Assembly (NCBI RefSeq): GCF_000374085.1
Contig: NZ_KB893557.1
Span: 166-62,512 of the forward strand
Length of the DNA: 62,347 nt
From: Spirosoma spitsbergense DSM 19989
Lineage (GTDB): Bacteria > Bacteroidota > Bacteroidia > Cytophagales > Spirosomataceae
Reading direction: 5' to 3'
In this document: one piece after another, positions 16,495 through 24,817 of the stretch
Position numbering within the stretch: the first letter of the stretch is position 1
Layout of the letters: each line of letters opens with the position of its first letter
Position numbers and translations under genes: made by a program
Notes under the pieces: model-generated
What the model saw: only the letters and a program-made list of their open reading frames with translations
The model's database searches: none
Told to the model about the DNA's origin: nothing

Positions 16495-17268
16495 TCAGTT
16501 TGGGTCGATGGGGCCTACAATCCATAAATCCATTGTTTCGCCCACACGAATGCGTTCGCCGGACCGGGCTGCGGGTCGTTGTTTTACAACGGTGCCGACT
16601 TCTTTTTCCGGGTCTTCCACTGAAATTTTCGTGCCAACTTTCAGATTAGACCCCCGGATGGCGGCTTCTGCCTCATCGAAGGGTAATCCTACAACGTCCG
16701 GGATAGCGAACATGGTACTTCCCAGGCCATCGCCCACTTCCAGGTCAATTTGTGCGCCTTTCGGTACGGGTGTTCCGGGACTTATTTCCTTGCCATTGTA
16801 CAGTTGCCGCAGCACCGCGTTTTTAGCGATGTCGGGTACGTAGATGGGTTCGCCGACAACCAGGTCCATTGATTTGAGGTTCAACTGGGCGCTGCGAAGC
16901 GTCAGGCTGACCAGGTTCGGCATCTGTACCATAGGCGCTACCCGCTTGGTAATGGTCAGGTATATTTTACGTCCCTCTTTCACCTTTGCGTTAGCTCTGG
17001 GGTATTGCTGGATAACGGTCAGCGGCTGGGCACCAGACACATAAGTGCAATCGCTGACCTCGTAGCGCAGGTTCCGGTCGTCCAGCAGATTCCGCATTTC
17101 ATCCAGACTCTGGCGAGTCACGTCGGGCACTGTAATGGTTTGTCCATGATTCGTGGTGAAAGGCAGGTAGAGGAAGAAAAATGCCAGAAACAGGGCGGCT
17201 ATCAGAGCCAGTATAATGCCAATATGAATCAGCAGGTCAGGAAAAGAGCGGGTGCTGATTTTTGTCAT
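16495..17268 (-). CDS. Membrane-anchored triple-PASTA protein
   Basis: This 257-residue protein has one membrane helix near the N-terminus (IGIILALIAALFLAFFFLYL). It is followed by three PASTA domains at about residues 40-105, 112-180 and 188-252, each opening with a P-(D/N)-(V/L)-x-x-(L/Q)-(S/T/P) strand such as TVPDVTRQSLDEM and AIPDVVGLPFDEA. PASTA domains bind peptidoglycan or muropeptides; here there is no kinase or transpeptidase domain attached. This stand-alone form is common in Bacteroidota. It lies between riboflavin synthase and the T9SS protein in a minus-strand run. Confidence 0.92.
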   Translation of the reverse strand: MTKISTRSFPDLLIHIGIILALIAALFLAFFFLYLPFTTNHGQTITVPDVTRQSLDEMRNLLDDRNLRYEVSDCTYVSGAQPLTVIQQYPRANAKVKEGRKIYLTITKRVAPMVQMPNLVSLTLRSAQLNLKSMDLVVGEPIYVPDIAKNAVLRQLYNGKEISPGTPVPKGAQIDLEVGDGLGSTMFAIPDVVGLPFDEAEAAIRGSNLKVGTKISVEDPEKEVGTVVKQRPAARSGERIRVGETMDLWIVGPIDPN

Positions 17269-17310
17269 TTGAGCGTAGTGGCGGTTAGTGACATGGGTGT
17301 GCTTATGTCA

Positions 17311-17318
17311 CAAAAGTA
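17311..17318 (-). promoter_or_regulatory. Candidate -7 box of the PASTA gene
   Basis: TACTTTTG on the minus strand fits TAnnTTTG, about 45 bases before the ATG at 17268 and just after the riboflavin synthase stop. A 7-bp inverted repeat, GTGACAT/ATGTCAC, lies in the presumed leader. No good -33 box is seen. Confidence 0.3.
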
Positions 17319-17338
17319 GTATAATCCTAAACACCTTC

Positions 17339-17932
17339 TCATTGGTAACTTCCAAGCATTTTTTTTATGTACTTCCCAACTATGTCGAACTCCAGATTGA
17401 CCGTGTCCCCAACCCGTAAATCACCAAACGTTGTGTGGTCGTAGGTGTAGGGAATGATCGTTACCCGGAACTGGTCGGGCTGTGAATTGAAAACGGTTAA
17501 ACTCACTCCATTGATACAAATCGACCCTTTTTCGACCGTCACATTGCCGGCTGCATCAGCTTCGTACTGAAAATCGAACAGCCAGCTACCATCCATGTCC
17601 TGAACGTTAATGCAGGTACCCGTCTGGTCGACATGCCCCTGTACGATGTGCCCATCGAAGCGACCATTGGCAGGCATACAACGCTCCAGGTTTACGCGGT
17701 CGCCGGGTTTAATCTGGCCCAGATTGGTTTTTTTGAGGGTTTCGTCTACCGCCGTTACGGTGTAGCTGCCATCGGCAACGCTGGTAACCGTCAGGCAAAT
17801 GCCGTTGTGGCTGACGCTCTGGTCAATTTTTAATTCGGATGCCAGTGTAGACTCGATGCGAAAAATAAGGTTGGTGCCGTCTGCTTCGATGGTCGATACC
17901 CGGCCGGTTGTCTCAATAATACCTGTGAACAT
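17339..17932 (-). CDS. ribE: Riboflavin synthase alpha chain
   Basis: This 197-residue protein is built from two repeated lumazine-binding barrels (about 1-96 and 97-190). The first opens with the diagnostic MFTGIIETTGRV; each half has the (N)GICLTV / INGVSLTV signature and the H-I-V-Q-G-H-V-D motif where the second barrel begins. It dismutates two 6,7-dimethyl-8-ribityllumazine molecules to riboflavin. The standard start and length leave little doubt. It is not next to other rib genes in this window. Confidence 0.96.
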   Translation of the reverse strand: MFTGIIETTGRVSTIEADGTNLIFRIESTLASELKIDQSVSHNGICLTVTSVADGSYTVTAVDETLKKTNLGQIKPGDRVNLERCMPANGRFDGHIVQGHVDQTGTCINVQDMDGSWLFDFQYEADAAGNVTVEKGSICINGVSLTVFNSQPDQFRVTIIPYTYDHTTFGDLRVGDTVNLEFDIVGKYIKKMLGSYQ

Positions 17933-18031
17933 GGAATTCGAACGTAGTTGTAAAAGTAATAAGTAGTGTTAGTCGTAACGGGGCTGCCCGTGCGATGAGT
18001 TGAATCAACGTTTTGTTAACGCGTCAGCTAT

Positions 18032-18814
18032 TTATGACTTTTTCGACTTATGACTTTTTTTTAACACCATCAACAAGGAACTGCCGAAGGGGGTTCGGGC
18101 GAATAGGTTTTGTTCGGTATGGGCTACCTGGTAAAGTGTTTCATTGAGCCAGGTACTGGGTAAATATACATCGGACCGGGCATTTTCGGCAGTTTGCCAG
18201 CCGAGTGCCAACCCAAGTCGCTGCCATTGCCGCATCAGTAAAATCAGGGGCGACAGCAGGAAACTCCAGTAGGTGGACTGACTAATTCGCAATCCGGCGG
18301 CAGGCATCAACGGGGTAAAATCGGCCAGAACAAAACGACGGAGAATACCGACGGCGATGTCGTGTTGCCCCCGGAAGATGCTGAATGCGTTGTTGTTGGT
18401 AATGAGTATGCCATCTGGTTTTAGTCGATTGGCCAGCGCAGCCAGTAGCGGAGGGAGTTCTGACTCAGTAAAATAGCAGAATATATCGTTACAAAGGACA
18501 GCGTCGTACCGAACTTCCGGCTCAAAATGAGCCAGGTGTTTTAAATCGACCTTCGTGACTGAGAGGCTGCGTTCGTGGCAAAACGTCACCGCATCGTCTG
18601 ACCCATCAATCCCTTTTATGTCTGTGTAGCCCTGCTTCCGCAGAAAATCCAGCATGCCACCCGTGCCGCAGCCGGCATCCAGCACACGAATGTCCCGGCG
18701 ATTGCCAAACTGTTGAGCTAATATTGTTTGAACGCGCTCATGTAGACTGCGATACCACCACAACCGGCCTTCCAGTTCAAACATTTTCGCGTATTCTTCC
18801 GAGCGGCCAATCAT
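18032..18814 (-). CDS. Class I SAM-dependent methyltransferase
   Basis: This 260-residue protein has the SAM-binding motif I VLDAGCGTGGMLDFL at about residues 44-58, an acidic ribose-binding IDGSD after strand 2, and a D-A-V-L-C-N-D-I motif at strand 4. It begins with an R-x-W-W-Y-R-S-L element common to sugar- or lipid-modifying Methyltransf_11/12 proteins. There is a hydrophobic patch near residues 180-195, perhaps a membrane contact. It lies 54 bases behind the S9 peptidase gene. The substrate is unknown. Confidence 0.85.
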   Translation of the reverse strand: MIGRSEEYAKMFELEGRLWWYRSLHERVQTILAQQFGNRRDIRVLDAGCGTGGMLDFLRKQGYTDIKGIDGSDDAVTFCHERSLSVTKVDLKHLAHFEPEVRYDAVLCNDIFCYFTESELPPLLAALANRLKPDGILITNNNAFSIFRGQHDIAVGILRRFVLADFTPLMPAAGLRISQSTYWSFLLSPLILLMRQWQRLGLALGWQTAENARSDVYLPSTWLNETLYQVAHTEQNLFARTPFGSSLLMVLKKSHKSKKS

Positions 18815-18868
18815 TCTTGCTGGTAATGGAGATGGGTAGTCAATGCAGTTCGTTGCTCAATACCATGA

Positions 18869-21172
18869 CTACTTGCCCGTATTGGCCGGGGCTGTGTCAA
18901 TGGCCAAACTATTCCAGGCGGGTGGGTCAACATTCAAAAGATGCTTCACGAAAAAGTCCCGGCGTTTGTGTTCGCCATATTCGCCCCCCGACGTGTGGCT
19001 CAGTCCGGGCAATACCACTAGGTCGAAGTCTTTATTGGCTTTGATGAGCGCATCGGCTACCTGCATCGTAGAGGCTGGGTCGACATTGTCGTCTACTTCG
19101 CCCACCATGAGCAGCAGATTGCCCTGTAGCTTGTGGGCATTCACCACGTTGGAACACTCGGCATACTGTGGCCCGATGGGATAACCCATCCACTGCTCAT
19201 TCCACCATATTTTATCCATCCGGTTATCGTGGCAACCACAGGAAGACACCGCAACTTTGTAGAATTCCGGGTGGAACAGCAAAGCCCCGGCCGAACTCTG
19301 CCCACCCGCTGACGTGCCGTAAATGCCCACCCGGCTAAGGTCCATGAATGGATACTTCCTGGCGGCTGCCTGCATCCACAAGATTCGGTCGGGGAAGCCC
19401 GCATCCTTCAGGTTCTTCCAGCATACATCCTGAAACGCCTTCGACCGGTTCGAGGTGCCCATGCCGTCCAGCTGCACCACAATGAAGCCCAGTTCGGCCA
19501 GTTCGTGCATCGAGCGATTGGCCGTCATGAATGATTTTGGGGTGAAGGACCCATGCGGCCCGGCGTAGATGTTTTCGATGACCGGGTACTTTTTGGTCGG
19601 GTCAAAATTCGTTGGGCGAACGATGATACCCCAGATGTCGGTTTTGCCGTCGCGCCCCTTCGCCGTGAACACGTCGGGTGTTTGCCAGCCTGCTTTCTGC
19701 CATTCCGAGATGTCGGCGGTTTCCAGAGTCATCAGGACGGAGCCGTCGGTGGCACTGCGCAGTACCGTTATAGGAGGCATGTCTACCCGCGAGTAGGAAT
19801 CAACAAAATACTGGTAGTTGGGCGAGAACGTAGCCACGTGGTTGGCATCTTCGGTGGTAAGGGCTGTGAGATTGGTGCCATCGAAGTTGACGCGGTAATA
19901 GTGCACGAAGTAGGGGTCCTGACCGGGCGTTTTTCCACTGGCGGCAAATACGACGGTGCGCTTGCCCTCATCCACTACGACCACATTGCGCACGACCCAG
20001 TAGCCTTTGGTAATTTGCGCTTTGATCGCCCCCGTCCGGGTATCGTAGAGGTACAGGTGATTCCAGCCGTCGCGTTCCGATGCCCAAATCATTTCTTTGC
20101 CATCACGCAAATCGTAGCGGTAGCGTTTTCCGCTGTAGTCGATGAACGTTTTGCTTTGCTCCTCGACCAGCGGCCGTACAAGCCCGGTGGCCGCACTGAC
20201 TTCCAGCACCCGATAAACCTGATGCCCGCGCTGGTTGTATTCAAAGGTGAAGGCACGGCTGTCTTTGCGCCACTCCATCCGCGACAGACTGAACTGCTCA
20301 CGAAACAGCGCATCATCAACCGGAAGCTGCTTCCCCTCATTTACCAGAAAAAGCTGAGGGCGTCGTATCAGCAGCGCATCGCCCGGTTTTGGGTATTCGC
20401 GGTTTTCGAGTTTCGGTTGAAGCTGATCGTCGGGCGAAGAGCGGACAAAGTAGATCAGGTGTTTGGTATTCGGCCTGATTTTATTCGTAACGATCTTTTT
20501 CGAATCGGGCGACCAGAGAATGGTACTAGCGTAATAGTCGCCTTCCGACCCATCGAAACTCAACTGCCGCTCCTGCTTCGTTTTTTCGGAACGAACGTAG
20601 AGGTTATAATTTTTGATATAAGCCGTCTGGCTGCTGTCGGGTGACGAAACTGGTTTGTCGCTCAGTTCACCGTTACTGGCTCCCCAATAGCGCCGGTCGG
20701 TTGGTTCGGTCCGAAACGGTCCTTTTTTGCTGAAAGCTACCGTACCGCTGGTATCGTTCCCCGGTCCATATTGCCAGGTGAACCCTTCGGCTACAAACTC
20801 AACGGACTTATCCTCTTTCCCAAATGTCAGCGTAGTGAATGGCAGATTGTAGGGCGTAATCTTCCTGCCGGTAGCCTGCGTCAGTTTCTGCGCCAGCTGC
20901 TCATGATTGAAGGCCAGTTGCCGGGTTTTCTGTTTTGGATCGACCACCACAAATTCTTTGCCCCGCGCCGTTTGGATGGTATACCAGCAACGGGTACCAT
21001 TTTTTGTCCAGTTCACCTGTTGAGGGGCATTGTATACCTTGTCCTTCAGTTTCGTTTTCAGGGCTTCTGACCGTTGATAGTCAGCCAGACGCCCCTGCGC
21101 CATTACGCTATCCGATATGGTTAGTAAAGAGCTGATTAATAGTATGTGCCGGTAGTTTTTTGACAGTGTCAT
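18869..21172 (-). CDS. S9 family peptidase, dipeptidyl-peptidase IV type
   Basis: This 767-residue exported protease has a signal peptide (residues 1-25, ending SVMAQ), a beta-propeller domain (about 60-500) and a C-terminal alpha/beta hydrolase. The nucleophile lies in GIYGTSAGGQSS (Ser about 621), with the Asp in VGEVDDNVDP (about 695) and the His in LPGLSHTSGG (about 728). DPP-IV-like enzymes trim dipeptides, often X-Pro, in the periplasm. The 101-bp repeat copy 2 lies just upstream. The mirror-image plus-strand frame of 363 residues inside it is a shadow. Confidence 0.93.
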   Translation of the reverse strand: MTLSKNYRHILLISSLLTISDSVMAQGRLADYQRSEALKTKLKDKVYNAPQQVNWTKNGTRCWYTIQTARGKEFVVVDPKQKTRQLAFNHEQLAQKLTQATGRKITPYNLPFTTLTFGKEDKSVEFVAEGFTWQYGPGNDTSGTVAFSKKGPFRTEPTDRRYWGASNGELSDKPVSSPDSSQTAYIKNYNLYVRSEKTKQERQLSFDGSEGDYYASTILWSPDSKKIVTNKIRPNTKHLIYFVRSSPDDQLQPKLENREYPKPGDALLIRRPQLFLVNEGKQLPVDDALFREQFSLSRMEWRKDSRAFTFEYNQRGHQVYRVLEVSAATGLVRPLVEEQSKTFIDYSGKRYRYDLRDGKEMIWASERDGWNHLYLYDTRTGAIKAQITKGYWVVRNVVVVDEGKRTVVFAASGKTPGQDPYFVHYYRVNFDGTNLTALTTEDANHVATFSPNYQYFVDSYSRVDMPPITVLRSATDGSVLMTLETADISEWQKAGWQTPDVFTAKGRDGKTDIWGIIVRPTNFDPTKKYPVIENIYAGPHGSFTPKSFMTANRSMHELAELGFIVVQLDGMGTSNRSKAFQDVCWKNLKDAGFPDRILWMQAAARKYPFMDLSRVGIYGTSAGGQSSAGALLFHPEFYKVAVSSCGCHDNRMDKIWWNEQWMGYPIGPQYAECSNVVNAHKLQGNLLLMVGEVDDNVDPASTMQVADALIKANKDFDLVVLPGLSHTSGGEYGEHKRRDFFVKHLLNVDPPAWNSLAIDTAPANTGK

Positions 21173-21222
21173 AGACAGAAGTTATTGAAAGAAATGGACG
21201 AGACTGTTTAAACTTTTCAATT

Positions 21223-21323
21223 TAACCGCAAAGAACGCTAAAGCAGATGCGCAAAGGTCTCAAAGAAATTCAGTCAGTCACTTATTGTTCTTTGTGGATT
21301 TGTCTTAGCGTTCTCTGCGGTTA
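21223..21323. repeat. 101-bp dispersed repeat, copy 2
   Basis: It has the same length and orientation as the copy at 12037-12137. The ends are TAACCGCA...AGAACGCTAAAG on the left and CTTAGCGTTCTCTGCGGTTA on the right, with the interior word GCAAAGGTCTCAAAGAAATT unchanged. It lies in the gap between the glycosyltransferase cassette and the S9 peptidase gene. Nothing else is visible in this 230-base gap. Confidence 0.85.
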
Positions 21324-21402
21324 AGCCCAAGCACCCTGGAACTATAAAAAAAAATAAGTTTAAACAGGTTCGATAACGGATGCGACGTTTCCTAAAAGCT
21401 AC

Positions 21403-22305
21403 TTATTTTTCTACGTAGGGGGGCAACCCACTATAGGCCATAAATAGCTTGCCGAGGTATTCGCCCAGTATACCCAGAAAAAGCAGGATCAATCCTGTAC
21501 TTATGTCAATGGCCCAGAGGACGAGGGCTACTCCCGTTGGAACGTATGCACCAGTTAACGTTCCGATTAGGAGTAATAGTCCGGATAGCAGGCCCAGGCC
21601 CAGAAGCAATGCCCCCAGCACAGTAAATACGCGAATGGGCCAGAGAGAATACCCGATAAAGACGTTCAGAAACAGGGATACAAGCTTCCGGAACGTGTAA
21701 GTCGAGCGACCGTCGGTGCGGGAGTTATGCGGCACGTCTACACTGCCAACGTTGCGGGTTACCCGAAAAATCAGGCCGTCGATGTAGGGGTACGGTCCCC
21801 GGTATCGGATGATTTCGTTGATCACTTCCCGCCGGATTACTTTAAAACTGGACAGATACAGGTCGCGGGGTTTATCCAGCGAATAGGTTGTTAATGTGTT
21901 GACCAGCCAACTGCCCAGATTCCGAAACCAGTGGTGCTGCTTTTGGGCGTATCGGCTATACACCACGTCAAACTGACCCGCTTCCGCTTTATCAACGAGC
22001 GTACTGATGGCTTCGGGTGGGTTCTGGAAGTCATCGTCGATAATAACTACGTACTGGCCGGTGGTGTGGTTCAACCCACAGAGCACGGCGTTGAATTCGC
22101 CAAAATTTCGGCGTAGTGATACAAACCGAACGGTACTGTAGCGGGTGGCTAACTGCTGGCAAACGGATTCTGAACGGTCTTTACTGCCATCATTGACCAG
22201 CACAATTTCAATTGTTTGTTCGGCCAGACAGACCTGTAATTGCTCCACCAACGGGCCAATCGTTCGTTCGCTGTTGTAGACCGGGATAACAATAGATAGT
22301 CGCAT
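21403..22305 (-). CDS. GT2 glycosyltransferase, membrane-anchored (ArnC/DPM1-like)
   Basis: This 300-residue protein opens with a GT-A domain (RLSIVIPVYNSE, LVNDGSKDRS, VIIDDDFQNP, the last carrying the metal-binding acidic pair). Two membrane helices follow at about residues 235-258 and 265-290, then a short tail. Family members transfer a sugar from a nucleotide donor to polyprenyl phosphate or a lipid-linked acceptor at the inner membrane. It is the last of three closely spaced genes (12 bases after the aminotransferase), so it probably handles the amino-deoxy sugar made by the other two. Confidence 0.9.
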   Translation of the reverse strand: MRLSIVIPVYNSERTIGPLVEQLQVCLAEQTIEIVLVNDGSKDRSESVCQQLATRYSTVRFVSLRRNFGEFNAVLCGLNHTTGQYVVIIDDDFQNPPEAISTLVDKAEAGQFDVVYSRYAQKQHHWFRNLGSWLVNTLTTYSLDKPRDLYLSSFKVIRREVINEIIRYRGPYPYIDGLIFRVTRNVGSVDVPHNSRTDGRSTYTFRKLVSLFLNVFIGYSLWPIRVFTVLGALLLGLGLLSGLLLLIGTLTGAYVPTGVALVLWAIDISTGLILLFLGILGEYLGKLFMAYSGLPPYVEK

Positions 22306-22317
22306 GGACGGAGTACG

Positions 22318-23406
22318 TCAGATGAATTTGTTAATCACGTCAACAATATACGCAACCTCGTCATCGGTCAGAATAGGGTTGAGCGGTAAGCTCATTACTT
22401 CCCCGTGTAGTGTGTCGGCAATTGGAAAGAACAACTGAGCTAACTCTGGATACGCTCTTTGACGATAGGGTGGAGTGGGGTAGTGAATATCCGAGCCGAT
22501 ACCCCGGTTGTGCAGGTAAGTTCGTAACGCATCGCGCCGGGGATGCCTGATGACGAACAAATGCCAGACATCCCGGTCAATCTGGTCGGCGGGGGGCAGG
22601 GCGACGGCTGGATTCTTCAGTCTGGTCAGATAGTACCGGGCTATTTCCCGTCGGCGGTTGTTTTCCTGGTCGAGGAAGGGGAGTTTTGCCGAGAGGATAG
22701 CCGCCTGTAGTTCGTCAAGACGGCTGTTATGGCCCCGGTAGTCATTCACGTATTTCTGCGATGAACCGTAATTTCGTAATGCCCGTAGCCGCGTGGCGAG
22801 TGTCTCGTCATTGGTGGTGATAGCGCCCGCATCGCCCAGGGCTCCCAGGTTTTTACTGGGATAGAAACTCCAGGCAGCCGCATCGCCCAGATTACCGGCC
22901 CTGCCTGATGAGTACAGTGCCCCGTGTGCCTGAGCCGCATCTTCCAGCACCTTCAGGTTGTACCGTTGCGCTATACGGTTGATTGAGCCCATCTCACAGC
23001 AGCGTCCGTACAGATGAACGGCCATAATGGCTTTGGTACGTTCGGTGATAGCCGCTTCGATACGGTTCGGGTCAATAAGATACGTTTGCGGATCAGGTTC
23101 AACCAGAACGGGATTCAGGCCCGCGTGGGTAATACTCAGTACCGAAGCGATATAGGCGTTGGAAGCCACAATGACGTCGCTGCCGGCCGGGAAATTCCAG
23201 GCTTTTAATACCAGAGTCAGTGCATCCAGCCCATTGGCAACACCGATGCCGTAGCCTGACTGGCAGTACTGAGCAAACTGATGTTCAAAAGCGTCGACCT
23301 CGCCCCCCAGAATGTACCAGCCCGATTGAATAACGCGCTCAATAGCCTGTTGAATAGCCACCTGATGTGGTTCATTAATGCGCTTCAGATCCAGAAATGG
23401 AATCAT
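22318..23406 (-). CDS. DegT/DnrJ/EryC1-family sugar aminotransferase
   Basis: This 362-residue PLP enzyme makes amino sugars from keto-sugar nucleotides. Family marks are IPFLDLKR and [19 protein letters not shown] at the start, [11 protein letters not shown], and the PLP lysine in [16 protein letters not shown] (about residue 184). The sequence is closest to the FdtB/QdtB type, which puts an amino group on C3. It overlaps the preceding ketoisomerase gene by 4 bases (ATGA), the usual sign of coupled translation. The predicted product is a dTDP-3-amino-3,6-dideoxyhexose. Confidence 0.92.
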   Translation of the reverse strand: MIPFLDLKRINEPHQVAIQQAIERVIQSGWYILGGEVDAFEHQFAQYCQSGYGIGVANGLDALTLVLKAWNFPAGSDVIVASNAYIASVLSITHAGLNPVLVEPDPQTYLIDPNRIEAAITERTKAIMAVHLYGRCCEMGSINRIAQRYNLKVLEDAAQAHGALYSSGRAGNLGDAAAWSFYPSKNLGALGDAGAITTNDETLATRLRALRNYGSSQKYVNDYRGHNSRLDELQAAILSAKLPFLDQENNRRREIARYYLTRLKNPAVALPPADQIDRDVWHLFVIRHPRRDALRTYLHNRGIGSDIHYPTPPYRQRAYPELAQLFFPIADTLHGEVMSLPLNPILTDDEVAYIVDVINKFI

Positions 23407-23810
23407 TCTGAAATAGCCATAGATGCTATGTCGAACTGCCGACTATTGGGATAGGGAACGTAGATGTAATCGTCTTTGTCATACAACTCATTCGAAACAA
23501 CCAGTAAGATAGCATCGTCGGAGAATTCATCCATCACGTGCCAGTCTTCAGGTTGAAGAACCAGGCACTGCCGGGGAGTAGTTAGCTGAACTATGGTTTC
23601 TTCCTGCCCATTATGGCTATACACCCGGCAGCTACCCGTCAGGCAAACGAGTGCGTTCCATGCCCGGTGGTGACGGTGCCCGGCCCGAACGGAGTTGCCC
23701 GCTTCGTAGATGTAAAATACCCGCTGGATGGTACCGGGAATGATTCCTTCAAAAACGGTTAGGTTTCCGTTATCCGATGTTACCGTTTTTAGTTCGTAAA
23801 GTTGTGCCAT
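23403..23810 (-). CDS. WxcM-like dTDP-sugar 3,4-ketoisomerase (FdtA/QdtA type)
   Basis: This 135-residue single cupin has the histidine cluster [20 protein letters not shown] and the second cupin motif [28 protein letters not shown], typical of FdtA-type isomerases. These move the keto group of dTDP-4-keto-6-deoxyglucose to C3, giving the substrate of the overlapping aminotransferase gene. No rmlA/rmlB genes lie nearby, so the precursor must come from elsewhere in the genome. Whether the product has galacto or gluco configuration cannot be read here. Confidence 0.88.
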   Translation of the reverse strand: MAQLYELKTVTSDNGNLTVFEGIIPGTIQRVFYIYEAGNSVRAGHRHHRAWNALVCLTGSCRVYSHNGQEETIVQLTTPRQCLVLQPEDWHVMDEFSDDAILLVVSNELYDKDDYIYVPYPNSRQFDIASMAISE

Positions 23811-24062
23811 TGGCCAAAAGTTACTGGTGAAGCTGGGTCGTGATTCGAGCCTTTAAAAGTATTAAAAACTGGTTAAAATGTAAAGAAGGGAATTTGTTAT
23901 CAGTGTATATAAATGCATATACAAGTCCTTACGAGCGTAACCGATGTGAAAGTTACGAGGAAACAGGCTACTTTGTTCTATCTGTTCATGCGATGATGGA
24001 TGATTTGACTTTTACTTTGTCGTTGGCGTTCATTGTTTGCCAATCAAAAACTAACTGTAGGA
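23811..24062. other. Divergent intergenic region
   Basis: About 250 bases lie between the ketoisomerase gene and the DUF1684 gene. It is A/T-richer than its surroundings, as expected for promoters, and holds TACTTTG words at about 23970 and 24013 but no convincing -33/-7 pair. An open frame at 23840-24076 starts at GTG, lacks protein-like composition and is not called. Confidence 0.4.
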
Positions 24063-24707
24063 ATGATAAAAAATAAATTTTTCCTAACCGGTCTCTTCCT
24101 GGTTATCCTGGTCGTACTATACTATTCTTTCTTCGACAGCAGCACTGCCACGTCTGTCGGCGGGTTGACAGGCGTGGTTAATCCCGAAACGTACCGACAA
24201 CAGATGGAGGAGGAGCGGACAAAAAAAGACCAGTTCTTTCGCAGCGATGCCGAATCACCCCTTGTCGACAAAAAAAGGTTTACCCGTCTGTCCTACTTTG
24301 CGCCCGACCCTGCCTATCGGGTGGTTGCCCGGCTCGAACCTTTTGCCGATAAAACCCAGAAGCTTGTTGTGAGGATGAGCGATGGCAAAGAAGAAGTGTA
24401 TGACAAGTTTGCCCACGCCGTGTTTCGTTTACAGGACGAGACCTGCCGACTGCTCATCGTAAAACTCGACAATACCTACTCCATTCTGTTTCGTGATGCC
24501 ACGTCGGGCAAGACAACCTACGGCGGAGGGCGGTATCTTGAACTGGATGAAGCCGCGCTGACCGATAATCAGGCTATACTTGATTTTAATACGGCTTATA
24601 ATCCCTATTGCGCGTATAATCCGGGTTATTCCTGCCCATTGCCTCCTGCCGAAAATTCCCTGCCTGTTGCAGTACGAGCCGGAGAGAAATATAGTCCGCA
24701 CGAATAG
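24063..24707 (+). CDS. DUF1684 domain protein with N-terminal membrane anchor
   Basis: The protein is 214 residues from the ATG at 24063; ten codons further upstream are open but put the hydrophobic anchor out of place. Residues 4-24 are a membrane helix or uncleaved signal (FFLTGLFLVILVVLYYSFF). The body carries the DUF1684 pattern: FRSDAESPL, FTRLSYFAPDP, then TTYGGGRYLEL and the invariant DFNTAYNPYCAYNPGYSCPLPP near the C-terminus. The fold of this family is a beta barrel of unknown function, thought to be extracytoplasmic. It is 110 bases upstream of pheT. Confidence 0.88.
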   Translation: MIKNKFFLTGLFLVILVVLYYSFFDSSTATSVGGLTGVVNPETYRQQMEEERTKKDQFFRSDAESPLVDKKRFTRLSYFAPDPAYRVVARLEPFADKTQKLVVRMSDGKEEVYDKFAHAVFRLQDETCRLLIVKLDNTYSILFRDATSGKTTYGGGRYLELDEAALTDNQAILDFNTAYNPYCAYNPGYSCPLPPAENSLPVAVRAGEKYSPHE

Positions 24708-24817
24708 AAAAATAGGCGGTGAATCGCTTTTTTGCAGTCAATTCATGGAAGGTGCCCATAGTCAATCAAGCAATTGGCTAACTTTGTGGTCCTTATTTGT
24801 ATCTGTATTGCCCCCAT

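Noticed and set aside
19553..20644. A 363-codon open frame on the plus strand.
   Set aside because: It lies entirely antisense to the S9 peptidase, whose catalytic motifs are clear. It is a codon-bias shadow without any recognisable domain.
23840..24076. A 78-codon plus-strand frame starting with GTG.
   Set aside because: It lies in an A/T-rich promoter gap, has Cys/Asn/Tyr-rich unordered composition and overlaps the start of the DUF1684 gene in another frame.
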